From Membranipora membranacea (taxonomy: Eukaryota; Bryozoa; Gymnolaemata; Cheilostomatida; Membraniporidae): a stretch of DNA of 64,000 nt. The translations under genes and the position numbers were made by a program. Positions 37,370-48,609 of this stretch are shown here, in pieces; the stretch's first letter is position 1; every line of letters starts with the position of its first letter. Location of the stretch: the NCBI GenBank assembly GCA_914767715.1, contig OU612071.1:1238001-1302000 (forward strand), in the 5' to 3' direction. Below the pieces are notes generated by a model. The model was not told the DNA's origin. It was given only the letters and a program-made list of their open reading frames with translations, and ran no database searches.

Positions 37370-38600
37370 ACCGTTACAATATGTATTGATGACACATACT
37401 GGATCAAACTATAAAAAAAGGGGAGAAAAGTCTTACACCTCATTCCAAATTCATCTGACCACTGAGCAGTAAAACCAGAAAAATATAACATGGGCCACCT
37501 TGGAAAACGTGAGTGTGACATGTGATGTTTGACTTGTATGCAATATATTTACAATCACTTATTTCTTGATTCAGTTTTAACGGATTGTTTAGCACCTGCA
37601 CTACACTTACTGTCAACATTGTGTCTTATTTAGAGCGTGACATGAAGACTTTGAATGGTGATTCGGTAGAAGAAGCAGCAGGGGACAAGCAGACAACTTC
37701 TGTGATAGTTTCTATCCTGACAGACATGGCTGAACGGCGTGAGCCTTTCTCAGAGGTAAGAAAATTTTATCAACTCATTGTGACAAGTCAATGAGGGAAT
37801 GCTAATGAGTGAGTTAATGACAGAATGCACCATGTATTAGTTATTTACAACTTTTACTAAATTTCATTAAGGCAAATTTTCATATTATAGTTTCAATTCG
37901 TTATCGTCGGAAACTTAGAAAATAACCATGGAATCGCCCACTGCATAACTCGTTCAAATGCATATATTAAAAATTAATTGTTTGAAAAAAATTGCTTGAA
38001 GCTTAACAGCTTTGAGTGCAAAAAACTTTGCTGTTCTATTTGATCAACGATAATGCCCTGGTAAATAAGGTGGTGTTAGTTTACTATATAAATAATGTTG
38101 TTGTATTATATGTTTTTGATAGAGTTTAGTAACTGACCCAAGAAGAAAAGCTACATGTTGTGGCACTGCCTACCTTGATTCAAAATGGACTACTTAAAGA
38201 CCATGGTAACGATAGAATGCACCATCTGGATAAATACCAACACTGTATAAATATATGCTGTTCTTTTGCATATAATATTATATATATGCTTTCTGAATGA
38301 TTTCTACACTGATCTATTTTACAAAGCATATGAAAACATCAATAAATTTGTCTGATGATACATGTCGATCGAGTATAGAGAAATACCTCAAACGAATCAT
38401 TTTATGTGATGAACTAGTGATGGTCCAACATCATTTTCTCAGGTTTTGCAAAATCTTTACTGATGAGATTGTTGCTTTATGTAATCTCTATCAAGTCACC
38501 AATGCACTAAAGCACTTTCCCTTCGAGATGAGAAGTGACAAGGTTAGCATCACAAAAAGGAACAAATTATCTTCAGAATTGTTACTGAAATAGAGTAAAA
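37370..38600 (+). repeat. Composite unit U, copy 7 (most complete plus-strand copy)
   Basis: Exon 1 is 37490-37508 (donor GTGAGT). Exon 2 is 37634-37755 (acceptor CTTATTTAG, donor GTAAGA) and is nearly identical to the copy at 34262. Downstream blocks include the EEKLHVVALPTLIQNG frame near 38,145 and a longer open frame at 38,297-38,593 reading DDTCRSSIEKYLKRIILCDE. The last is the most gene-like part of this copy, though no family is recognised. Confidence 0.55.
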
Positions 38601-38839
38601 AAAACATTGGAGTCATACAAAAGTAGTCTTGTGCAAGCTATCACCATGTCATACTTGTGGGGGAGGGGTGTTTTACCTCTAAATTGCAATCACTAACCCT
38701 GGAGGAAGATAATTGCTATTCATCTTTTTCCTACTCTGGTAATTTGGCCTAGCACCGAATTTTTGCGACATATGAGATGGAGAAAAAAACATTGCTCTTC
38801 GCAATTTAATCCAAGCAAGAGTCATTATGTAAAGAAATT

Positions 38840-39115
38840 ATATTCTTTCTCATGTACTGCCAATCATAGGTGCACTCTTTGCCTTGGATATATTCCCTTC
38901 AGTTTTGCTTATCAGCAACAGTGCTAATTTTTTCTTTTAGCTTTTTAACAGATTTTTTCTTCTCCAATGTTAATAATATTCAAGGCAAAATGCTCAATGT
39001 GACTCAGTACAAAGTTCAGGGTGACACAGAGTCACCTAATTTGAAAAAAATGATGCTGCACACATTCCCCAATCACACAATGTCTCAAAAGACTGCAAAG
39101 CGGGCTTATTGAAAA
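38840..39115 (+). repeat. Exon-like module of unit U, copy 2 (plus strand)
   Basis: After TTTTTAACAG at about 38,951 an open frame reads FFFSNVNNIQGKMLNVTQYK and ends FPNHTMSQKTAKRAY-stop. It is nearly identical in frame to the copy at 5523, which argues for selection or for recent duplication. Confidence 0.5.
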
Positions 39116-39119
39116 GTGA

Positions 39120-40000
39120 ATGGAACCACAGGTCAACACAATGCAATTTTAATTGAGAGTAAACAATATGTCGGCTGAATGAAAGGAATGCGCTATTCAC
39201 TTCCTTAACAAAGAAACATGAATTGGGCCAAGATTAGTCAAACCTATCCTAGTTGTTATCAGTCAGCAAACTGATGAAATTTTGTAATGTGCATTATTTC
39301 AGAAATGTAATGTGTATGCACGCTTACTTACTAGATTTACCACCTATTTTTTGCTTGATTTGGATCTTTACATTAATTGAATTAAAAACAAATCGAATCA
39401 AATAAGCTTACAATGATGACTCTGAGGCAGGTCGCCGAGTCAATCTCAACTGTTCCGGGCACAAACCTCAACATAAGCACATAAATTATCATAGAATTTT
39501 GGCGAACAGATGCATATTGAGGACTTGACACTGAAAACTTTTAACCATTAGTGAAGACATTATTTACCATGATTGGCATCCTACAAAATATTACAAAGGA
39601 CAGCTGAAATCAGGTGAAATTCTTCCATGGCACAGTGTTTCAATTTGCCAGAATATTCAATCAAACAGGTCTGCTGAATTAAGATATTTGCAGACTTTAT
39701 CTCTTTGAGTTATGTTTATATTTGGAGTGACCCTCTCTTACCTCTTTACCTCTTTCCTAACTACAACTGCTGTCTCGATGTTGAACAACAGCACCAATAT
39801 AGATGTTGATCAACCTTGTTCCCAAATAATCTAACGGCGGTGTTTTTCATCACAGTAGGACCTGACATTGTGATCTGTTTTATAATGAACTATTGCTATA
39901 AAGAATGAAAAAATTTATCTTGCGCAGCATAAATTAGATTTGCTATAGGACACCTATCAGTGCAGTTAAATATATGCAAATATTTATATTAATATATATT
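39120..40000. other. No gene supported
   Basis: AT-rich sequence leaving the repeat thicket. The last recognisable unit block ends near 39,300 ('CAAACTGATGAAATTTTGTA'). I see no splice-consistent coding segment. Confidence 0.3.
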
Positions 40001-40003
<3 letters not shown>

Positions 40004-40041
<38 letters not shown>

Positions 40042-40316
40042 GTATGAGTCAGTTCTTATCATTTCATTTTAGCCTACTGCTACATTGTTCTAACTTTTCT
40101 TTTCCTAGCTATTGTGTATCAACTTGTGTAATGTTTTACTGCTAATTAATGCCTGCGTGTACGTTGTAATTTTACCTGTCATTGTTCTTGATTTTTAGTT
40201 ACATGTCTTTTCAATTCTATACCATATTTTTATCAATTTTTCTGTTTTCTGGGTACAAGTCCTAAGGACTTATTCTTCTCCAGAATAAACATGGAATATA
40301 TATATATATATATTCG
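40004..40316 (+). mobile_element. LINE-C 3' end inside a TA microsatellite
   Basis: 40,038-40,295 matches, with few differences, the 3' end of the element at 63,191-63,430 on the other strand, including 'AAGTCCTAAGGACTTATTCT' and 'CAGAATAAACATGGAA' with an AATAAA signal. (TA)n tracts lie on both sides (40004-40037 and 40296-40314). It is 5'-truncated to the untranslated tail. Confidence 0.75.
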
Positions 40317-40319
40317 ATT

Positions 40320-41500
40320 CAGTCCTTTCAAAGCACTGGCTTGATGAACATTAGATTACAAGCCATCATCTTAATGTTAGCATATACAACTAAGTAGAGA
40401 GCTTGTAAGTTTTGATGATGTGTCAACAAGAGAATATTTCTCCTTCGATTAGTTAGTCACAAGATAGAAAGTGTTGGAGAAAGAATAATATGCAATCATA
40501 AAAAACGTAGATTGTCAGAATAGAAAGAAATGTTAGAGGAAGAGGTACAATAAAAATGCTGGTCTGATTTCAACAATACTTCAAGAAAGGGAGATTTAAT
40601 TTGTTTTTTTATCATTGCACTTAGTATACTTTCATGGTTGTTATAATGTGTGCCCCTATCTGTGTTAGGGTGTTTTAGGTTACATTATTCTAGATTTCTA
40701 TTGCGTGTAATAAAGTATGCTTGATTACTATACAAAGGTCTAGCAAAGACTGAATCTAACAGGCAGTATAATATATAAACAGAGACTGGTGCCGCTGCAG
40801 TGTTGACAGCTTGACAGTTGTTATGTCACACAATATAACAATGGTGTAGTGACAACAGAGTCGATGTAAGACTAGGAGTACGACTTACAATTTATTGTGA
40901 TGGAATATGAAAAGAGCGATCATTTAGTTGGTTAGTCTGAACAGTGAGCGAGGCTGTACTGGTCCATAAAAAAACTGAAATGTTTCTCATAAGATGTAAA
41001 AAGAAACGCAGCCCAAGGTTCAGAAGGTCATTTCTGAGAAATAAATAGAACTGTTCAGTACAAGAAAATCATGACTCATCTGATTCATTAATCATTGTGA
41101 AAGAAGAAAGACTGAAAGGAAAACTGATATGAAGAGAACAATGCTAGTACTGCTCATACAATGATGCGGATGACAAGTTGCAAAAGTTCTCTGTGACAAG
41201 CCTTTGTCATACATTCAAAGCTCAAAAGTCATCCTATTGAATAATCAAGTTGGTTTGAAATAGTGAACAGCATACTGTTGGTGAAACAACATCGCTCCCT
41301 TGTATTTTCATCTGTCTGGTATTATTTCCAAATAAGATTGGAAAGTTTATAATATACATTTATATTTCTACGCTGAATATGACATGACACACACACGTTG
41401 TGTTTTAGTGTGATATGTCATATGAAATAAAATGTATATGCTGCAAAAGAATACTACAAAGTCAAAGTTCATGGTTGAAGCTTTGACCACTGGTAGTACA
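40320..41500. other. No gene supported
   Basis: No recognisable repeat or coding exon. It borders a single open frame starting at 41512. Confidence 0.3.
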
Positions 41501-41511
41501 AAGCTTTATTG

Positions 41512-41925
41512 ATGGTCTTTGGAGTTAATCCTTGTTTATTTCATGCAAAGCTACTGTTAAATACTGGAGACTTGAACAAGAGGGTAGTGGGATGCAAAGT
41601 GATAACTCAAAATAATATAAGGTATCTAAATAACATACATGTACAATGCACAAATCAATCATCAGCATTGACAATCATGGCCATCAATCCATCTCTCATC
41701 CATCAATCCCATCGCTCATTGGGAAAGGCTTCTGACGTTTGCTTTCATTTAACACGTGGTCCACCCCCAGATATCATATTGATCCTAGTTTCAGAGGATA
41801 AAACTGGCTTCAAAGTTACAAACAGCCAATATTGTAACAGAATAAGAGTTATGCCATTGAATCAATTAGAAGACTACATAGATGAAAATCAGTCCGGAAA
41901 AAAAATTAAAAAATATGCATTATGA
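41512..41925 (+). CDS. Hypothetical open frame, 137 codons
   Basis: Starts at ATG 41512 and ends TGA at 41925. The product is mixed polar and hydrophobic, with a C-terminal acidic-then-basic stretch (QLEDYIDENQSGKKIKK). No signal peptide, membrane segment or known domain is seen. It is the longest uninterrupted plus-strand frame in this part of the window and sits just upstream of a run of small exon-like pieces (42,084-42,490), but I find no donor that joins it to them. It could be a terminal exon or chance. Confidence 0.25.
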   Translation: MVFGVNPCLFHAKLLLNTGDLNKRVVGCKVITQNNIRYLNNIHVQCTNQSSALTIMAINPSLIHQSHRSLGKASDVCFHLTRGPPPDIILILVSEDKTGFKVTNSQYCNRIRVMPLNQLEDYIDENQSGKKIKKYAL

Positions 41926-42083
41926 GAAATCTACATATGCGACCCATATGTGTCTTGATTGACCCATTCTGGATTGTGAATTGATTTTTTTTGTGAAAAA
42001 ACTCGTGAACTCTATAAAGTCTCTTGCGATTCTACCTACTAGATCCATGACTAATGAACATAAATATTATTCTTTTACAACAG

Positions 42084-42490
42084 ATCAAGAGAGTCAGACA
42101 CTCACAGGTTTTTCTCCTCTTTTGCTATTTAAGGAAACTGATTAATGTTTCTAAGATCATAACGACACAGGGAAGAGGACAAGGGGATATCTTTCAGGTT
42201 AGCACGGTGTTTCTTTATTCTATTATTGTGCTTTTCTTGGTATTTAAAATGGACCATCACTTTCAAATTCCTCTCTTCAGATGAGTTCCGATCTCGGGAA
42301 GGGAGATTGTAAAATGGCACTTTCCGATTTGATACATAATCCGCAAGCAAAAGGTTTGTTCTCTCAAATCATATAAATATCCATGATAATTCAGCCATTT
42401 CTGTCATTAAGGCACTGCAGAATGTTTATAAGCAAAATTGTAATGCAGAAAAATGTTTCTTTATTTCTCAGAAGATTTAGTGCAAACGTA
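42084..42490 (+). CDS. Chain of four small exon-like segments
   Basis: Four segments bounded by AG/GT sites keep one frame: 42084-42107 (IKRVRHSQ), 42171-42197 (GRGQGDIFQ), 42281-42353 (MSSDLGKGDCKMALSDLIHN...) and 42472-42490 (ending DLVQT-stop). The third has a good acceptor (CTCTCTTCAG). The stop lies three bases before the ATG of the RING-like frame, so the last two segments may instead be the 5' untranslated exons of that gene, with a short upstream frame. The function is unknown. Confidence 0.3.
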
Positions 42491-42492
42491 AT

Positions 42493-43449
42493 ATGGCAGC
42501 GGCCATGGACACAAAGACACACCAGGAGAACAAGCTGGTATGTGATACAAAGGCTGGGCCGGTGTTTGTTCTGAAATGTGGACATAAGTTTTGTGAGAGC
42601 TGCCTGCACTCTCTGCATGAAGGAGAGGCTGACAGTAGAGGGTATGAGCAGCCATGTCAGATCTGTTTCAAGATAACAGTTCCATTAATCTCCGCTCTGA
42701 ACCGAAAGGAAACGGTAACTGATGGATATGGCTACTGTCATATGAACATGATAAATGTTGAGGCTAATTTTTATGTCTCTTATATCATCTTCGTTTTATA
42801 TCTGCTATTTTAAAATATTGTGGATATTAATAATCATAGGCAGGAGATTCTCTATAAAGTGAATCCCTGAGATATTTCACATACATTTTGAGAAAACAAC
42901 TATCGCGATATGCTGTATTTTCTATTCAGATGATAAGCTTACTCCTTGTCGGATATTCGAGCAAGGCGTCAAAATGACAATGGAGCGTAGGCAAAGAGCC
43001 ATCTCTACAGCTATAGAAGCAGTTAAGAGGTATGAAGATTATCAAATTATGGTAGTCTTTGTTATCGAGGAATTCGACCATAAGGAGGAAGGACTTTGGG
43101 GCTGCATTGTGAGACATAAAGATGATACTAATACGGCGACCATTGTCCACCCAAATCAGAACACCAGGCTGTATTTCACAATTGGAGAGTGTTTATTTTG
43201 GGTCTGGGAGTGTCTGCCAAGCAGATGTTCTAGGGTTAGAGCTCAGTGAGTGAGGGAGTACAAGAGTTAAAAAATATGTAATAATATTGTAGTGTTCAAC
43301 AACGTTTTTACAAATACAATCTTTGAACTACCACAAATAACATTCATTTATTTTTATTTATCTACACACATCATTAGGAGAAATTGCATCTGATTGGTGC
43401 ACAAGATTGGAACTTGTTTTACAAGTATAAGAACAATGTTCAAATAATG
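42493..43449 (+). CDS. RING-like zinc-binding protein, at least three exons, 3' end not found
   Basis: Exon A (42493-42714) begins MAAAMDTKTHQENKLVC and contains a RING-type ligand run: KCGHKFCESC, then CQIC. The first Cys of the usual leading CxxC pair is missing (KLVC in place of CxxC), so metal site 1 may be weak. Exon B (about 42938-43234) reads LTPCRIFEQGVKMTMERRQR and then FDHKEEGLWGCIVRHKDDTN. Exon C (43378-43449) reads EKLHLIGAQDWNLFYKYKN and ends at GTAAGA. All joins are phase 0, though the exon B acceptor (GATAAG) is weak and its donor is GTTAGA. RING proteins usually act as ubiquitin ligases, often in TRIM-like architectures; that role is inferred from the half-RING only. A LINE begins within a few bases of the last donor. 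Confidence 0.45.
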
Positions 43450-43451
43450 GT

Positions 43452-44345
43452 AAGAGAATCTTTATTCATTTAAAAAGAAACTCAGATGACTATGAGGATA
43501 AATTTAAAAACTCCAGCCTTTCTTCATAACATAGGTCTGGTAAAATGGTCTTTGTGGCCGATCGCTGGATTCTTTCAAGGCGCACAATGTCACAATCATT
43601 TGAAAGTAAAAACCAATCAGGAGCAGCATATGAGGCTAAAGATCGTATCTTGCCACAATAATGTTTAAATAAACCATTGGTATTCATACCTAGCACCGTA
43701 AGTTGGCGTAATCAAAAAAGTCTCGAATTGCAATTAGATATAATGCTATCTACATGACTAGAAAAATTAAACTGATTGTCAATATGAACTCCTAAAAACT
43801 TGACTAAAACAGAAAGTGCAATATGATTATCATCATTTAAAGCTACAGGCTCGGCTTATGTATGCCGGTGATTTATCAACATTATTTATAATTTCTGTTT
43901 TATCGGCATTTAGATTCATGTGGTTTTTTTCAGCCCAATCGATTGTAGCATATATAGCTGGTGTCACATCACCTGTCTTTTTTCCAAAACTCTCATAAAA
44001 TGTAGTGTCGTCAACAACAAAAAGATCATTTACATAAAAGAGCCACAGGAGTGGTCTCAGTTTTGTGCCTTGTGGAGCTCTTACGCTGATATCAATAAAA
44101 TCAGAAAACGTGCCATTTACTTATACACATTGCTTCCTCCACTCTGAAAAACTACTATGTCTAAAATAGTATGTCTAAAATATTACAATTGATTCCGTAA
44201 TCCTTCATCTTTTGAATAACAATATTAGGCTGTAGCTGATCAAATGCCTTTGAAAAATCTAAACAGGCCAATTGTACATAATTGTGCTCAGGGGAATCTA
44301 AGTCAGCTGTTAAATCATCCAGTAGCTAATACATCGATTCAATAA
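43452..44345 (-). pseudogene. LINE-B reverse transcriptase, decayed
   Basis: On the minus strand, FSKAFDQLQPNIVIQKMKDY (near 44,260) is the conserved FSKAFDxxxxxxLxxKL block. RAPQGTKLRPLLWLFYVNDL (near 44,060) is the xPQGxxLxPLLxLxYxND block, followed by VVDDTTF, which keeps the catalytic Asp pair. The C-terminal part (43696-43490) reads RLERIQRSATKTIL..YEERLEFL, the usual LINE tail. The 3' end is near 43,452 with an AATAAAGATTC terminus. It differs from LINE-A and LINE-C. Several breaks make it inactive. Confidence 0.75.
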
Positions 44346-44888
44346 AGCATTGCGGGATTTTGTATGATGATATAATAGTCATATACCACTCTATCAAATA
44401 GCAGGCAGTATGGCATGGCAATTTCAACTGCTTACCTCTGTCCAGGACCGCTTGTTTTGGGTATTTATTATTGAAAAGCATTGAGGCACTGAGGCATTTA
44501 ATTGGTCATTGAACTATGGAAGGTGTAGAAGCAATGATGCTAATATTGCTTTTCTGTCCACAATCAAGGCTTTTTGTCGATAACCCAATCAATTTTGATT
44601 GGATTTTGAGTTTGAAAATTACAATAGATTTAGCAGCTTGTTTGATGATTATTTCAGGCAAAAGCAAAATTTGAAGTAAATGTAGTATCAAGTTGTTAAC
44701 AGGAAGCTGCTTATTGAAGGTTAATTTTCCAATTCGAAATCTGGTCGCAATTGATCGAGCAATGAACAACAAACCTTGATTATCGACAGCAAATCAATGA
44801 GAACATCATTGATTCTACACTTTCCAATGACGTTACGCCGCCCCACACTTAGGTGCACCATTTCAGCTGTATATGTTTTCCTGCCTAG

Positions 44889-45035
44889 GTTCATTATAAT
44901 TCTTATGATTTCTCTTCAAAATATGGGAGTTCTGCTGGTAGCTATAATCATTTACTACTGTTACATAGTGCAAAATCAAGAGCTGCAAGCAGCAACCGTT
45001 AAGAGCAACATGCTAATCCTTGGTCAGATTAATAG
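44889..45035 (+). CDS. Candidate exon with a transmembrane segment
   Basis: Bounded by TTTCCTGCCTAG and AG|GTAAGA. In the open frame it reads FIIILMISLQNMGVLLVAII, then IYYCYIVQNQELQAATVKSN. This gives about 25 hydrophobic residues followed by a polar stretch, as in a single-pass or tail-anchored membrane protein. Its frame at the 5' side (phase 2) does not join directly to the last exon of the RING-like gene (phase 0), so it is either another gene or an exon is missing between them. Confidence 0.3.
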
Positions 45036-45103
45036 GTAAGACCACAACTACAGACAACCAAAGTTGTACAGCACCCTAAATTGCAAACACCATTCACCAT
45101 TAA

Positions 45104-46231
45104 AGGGCAACCAAGGTTTCGCAGCAATGCATTAAGGTTATGTCAAAGACCGCAAAAGAATGCCAAAAAACACCACAAAAGTCCTTAAAAAGACCTCAAA
45201 AGTCCCTAAAAATAGCTGTTTTTTGGCATTCTTTTGCGTTAAATTCAAGAAAAATGAAGATGCAATGGAAAATTATGTTGGCATTTCCTGTGTGCGCCAT
45301 GATTAATGAAAGCGGCTTTGTATGTGAGAACTTTCAAAAAAACTTTGTTTGGCCACAATAATAGTTATTTGGACAGCATGTCTGGCGTTATGCAAAGGTG
45401 CCGAAAATATTAGCCGTATTCGAGAGTCTACTGTGTTTGCAATATACAAGCTAATTTTTTGAAAGTCAATGTGTATGACATTTGAAGAGTACTCTAAGAG
45501 AAAATCTTAATTAATTTTGATTCGAGACTATGATCTGTTGTGAATTAATGATTGAGATTTAACACATTTTCACAGCTTCACACAAAAATGCGTTGTATGG
45601 TGTGACGTGAAAAGTCAATTTAGACTAGTCATATATCAAATAAAATCAAATTTTACGATGAACGCAATCTCAAAGTAAACATTCAACCTGATTTGAAATT
45701 TCTTGCAATTAATTTGACTGCTCAATCTGCATCGACAAAAAGAGCGTTTTCTACCTCATTTCCTCCCTAAAATGAAACAACACCATCCAATCAAGTTTTT
45801 GTTCAGGTATTCATTTTCAGTAGCTCGGCAGCTTTCCAGCGGTATATGATATGTTGATATTCGGATTGGTCTTTGACATTAACTTAATGGGTAGCAAATT
45901 ATGTGCTGGGCAGCAGCTGCTTTGTACATTACGCGATGCAGAACTCAAAGTAGTTGCTGACTCTAAGCTGGGTAACACTTCAGCTTAGGGGAGGTTCCAA
46001 GACTTTGCTGTAATAATTATAGAGCACAGGCTAAATAATAACAGGAACAGGAAACTGCTATGTGGTATTCTCTTTTAGCTGCGTTTGAGTTTGAGATGGA
46101 AGAAATGTTTCACAAGAATTCTGGCTGAATAATCATCCGAATTATATTTTGTCTTTTTCCCATGCAAAAGGTGCAATCTGCTATTAACCAATGGCCATCA
46201 ATGAGAAGTTGTTTGAAACCTTGGTTGCCCT
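45104..46231. mobile_element. TTAA-flanked element (outer), holding a nested element
   Basis: TTAA at 45100-45103 and 46232-46235. The ends are AGGGCAACCAAGGTTTC and its exact inverse GAAACCTTGGTTGCCCT. Removing the inner element leaves about 380 bases. No transposase frame is seen, so it is a MITE of a TTAA-targeting superfamily. Confidence 0.75.
45136..45883. mobile_element. TTAA-flanked element (inner), relative of 20921-21990
   Basis: TTAA at 45132-45135 and 45884-45887. The ends are GGTTATGTCAAAGACC and GGTCTTTGACATTAAC. The right two-thirds are colinear with the element at 20921 ('GTGAGAACTTTCAAAAAA', 'AAAATGCGTTGTATGGYGTG', 'CAAGTTTTTGTTCAGGTATT'). The left end is rearranged into a small palindrome around 'GCAAAAGAATGCCAAAAAAC'. 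Confidence 0.8.
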
Positions 46232-46239
46232 TTAAGCAG

Positions 46240-47980
46240 AGTAGATAAAATTACTCTTCAGAGAAAACAACCATCATGATTTACAAACTCATTTAGGTTC
46301 TATTATTTTCATGTCCATCTTTGCTCTGTGTACGCCAAGCGTGCCAAACATCATGGGTGCTTGGGAGAGCACTGCAGCGTCCTCCAGTACCCAATATACC
46401 AATGTTTAAAATACAATTTATCTGTGTTTACTAGTTCCATTTTGACCTTGTCAGGCAATTAACTTGATGGCCATTGATGATAACCAGTACATGTAGCATC
46501 CATGTGGATGTTTGCTATTGAAAAGGGATATATTTTCATTTTTTAACAACTATTGTACTAGCTCAGAATCAGATTTGGCGCAAGACATTTTCAGGAAATA
46601 ATGTTGGGTTGTTTGAATATGTGATAGAATTTAGTTCTATGCTCAGTTTTGATTCAAATGAAGTCATCCTCAACATTATAGTTCACTGGCATTTCCTGAT
46701 CTTAATTGACAATCAAGCTACCATCATGTCATATTTCTGATTGCATTTTTCTTGATCTTGATTGACATGCGTTTTGTTTGGTTTTTCCTTCATTGTCAAT
46801 GGTTGATTTTGAATAAAAGTCCAATCAAATAAAGGTTATTATGTGAATTATTGCATCACTATGAATATCTCAAGTAAGGCGAATTGTAATCAGATATTGT
46901 GATTTTAAAAGATTGATTTTGTCTCTCAACAAAAATAATATGGGAGATGAGAGCAAGGTAATGGCCAGAATATTTATAAAAGTGTTTGTGTATGAATGTA
47001 TTATACAATGATTCATAATATGAATTATATTACATATTATATTATATGATACTATATAATATTATAATACATTATACTATATAACAATATAATATACTAA
47101 ATATAATATAGTATATGATATTCATTGATCAACAAACCATTGATTGATTGATTATTTGATTGATTGTCTGATTGATGAGTTGATCGTAAGAATAATTGAC
47201 TGGTTTTATTGCTATCACTAACAGTTTAAGTTGAAAGAAAAGTGTTGCTAATACACATACTCTGCTTGTGAGCTTGTGCAACGGGAAAAATATTTTATGT
47301 TCCTTTGCTTTTGTTCTTAAAGTCATAAATATTATTTTTAAATTCATTAAGTCCTATCACAGGTGCATTGAAAATGAAATAAGGAAGGGCATAAAAAAAA
47401 GCTCATGTGTCACAGTAGTCAGTCATTTCCTTAAGTTTTTCTTACTCTCTTCACAGTCAGCATTCAGGCTGGCGGTCATTAAGGGGCGTGGGTGGGAGGC
47501 TAGGAGACTCCGTTTTCTGCAATCTATCACTTTTTTTTACTTTGGCACCTGTTTCCATCACATTCACCTCAATTTTCAAAGTTCTTACTCTGCTTTTAGG
47601 GGTTCTCATACCCTAAAACACACAACCATGCTGTTACATCAATAAATTACTATAATTGTATGGACCTACAGACGGCTGTATTTTCCCATTTCTGGAAAAA
47701 TCTCAGACATGACACTTTTTCAAAAAACCATGTCAATGTCATGTCAATATAGGCTCTTTAGAAATAGACCTGACTCTTTGTCCGTTGTAGCCAAATGGGA
47801 ATGTGTCCTTTTTCCTATATTGTTCCTTGCTAGTTAAAAAGTTGTCTGTAAAATCTGATCAAAACCACCACTATTGATCAAATATGACTAGTTCTTTATC
47901 TTAAAAAAGCTAGCAGTCTCTAAAAATCGCCATCCTGAATGAGGTATAGGTCTGGCTGTGACTCAATTAAGTATTCAAGA
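46240..47980. other. No gene supported; simple repeats
   Basis: 47,020-47,110 is an AT-only-like stretch of TATAATA permutations. 47,130-47,180 is a degenerate (GATT)n/(TTGA)n tandem. The frame at 47268-47645 has no protein features. Confidence 0.4.
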
Positions 47981-47988
47981 TTTCAGAT

Positions 47989-48600
47989 TTGTTTGATCTG
48001 CTTAGATCTGTGAGCTCATATCCTGATAGTACATGTGGTAGAGCGCCTGATCAGAGATCATATAGTCGTGTGTTCCAAACCACATCTTGTCATCAAATAT
48101 TCGATGCATTGCCGAGGTTGAAGGATGTTCCTGAAAGGCTCTTGAAATGGCTCTTCTTTTCACTATCCACCATTGGGAACCAACGCAATGGCTTCATGAT
48201 CAAAATCGATGATAGAATTTTGTTTTGTTGCTAAAACTTGGCTGGTGTTGATATTGCCCCTTTAAAATTTTTTTGTTCTAATGACAGTGACCAATTTAGT
48301 TACTATTTTCATATGTTGATCAACGAAATAAGTTGTGCCAGCTCATGGTCAGAACAAAGTCCTAATGTGTCATGTATAGTTACACCTGCCACAATAGTCA
48401 ACGACCTGTGTGACTTTTCTGGAGTTTTTTTCAATCCTAATATATTTTCTATGTTTCAAAATATGGATTTTTTTCATTTATTCGAGTTCAGCAAAGAAAA
48501 ACTAAGTGAGAAAAACAACACAAGAGAAACAGTTTACAGGATTTCTGATCCCTTCAAGCTCATTCTAAAAAGAAACTCACGCTATGAGATCAGAAAATAG
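47989..48600 (+). pseudogene. Open frame broken by one TAA, unassigned
   Basis: Two frames in the same register (47989-48234 and 48238-48600) are separated by a single TAA, giving about 200 codons in all. The second half reads FFNPNIFSMFQNMDFFHLFE and ends with a basic tail (LKRNSRYEIRK). The first half overlaps a tRNA-like GGTAGAGCGCCTGATCAGAG (about 48,038), suggesting SINE content. It may be a decayed gene, or a chance frame over a SINE. Confidence 0.25.
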
Positions 48601-48609
48601 CTCACCTTC

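Noticed and set aside
42974-43249. Separate 91-residue gene starting at ATG 42974
   Set aside because: The open frame extends upstream through LTPCRIFEQGVK to an acceptor and joins exon A in phase, so the ATG is internal.
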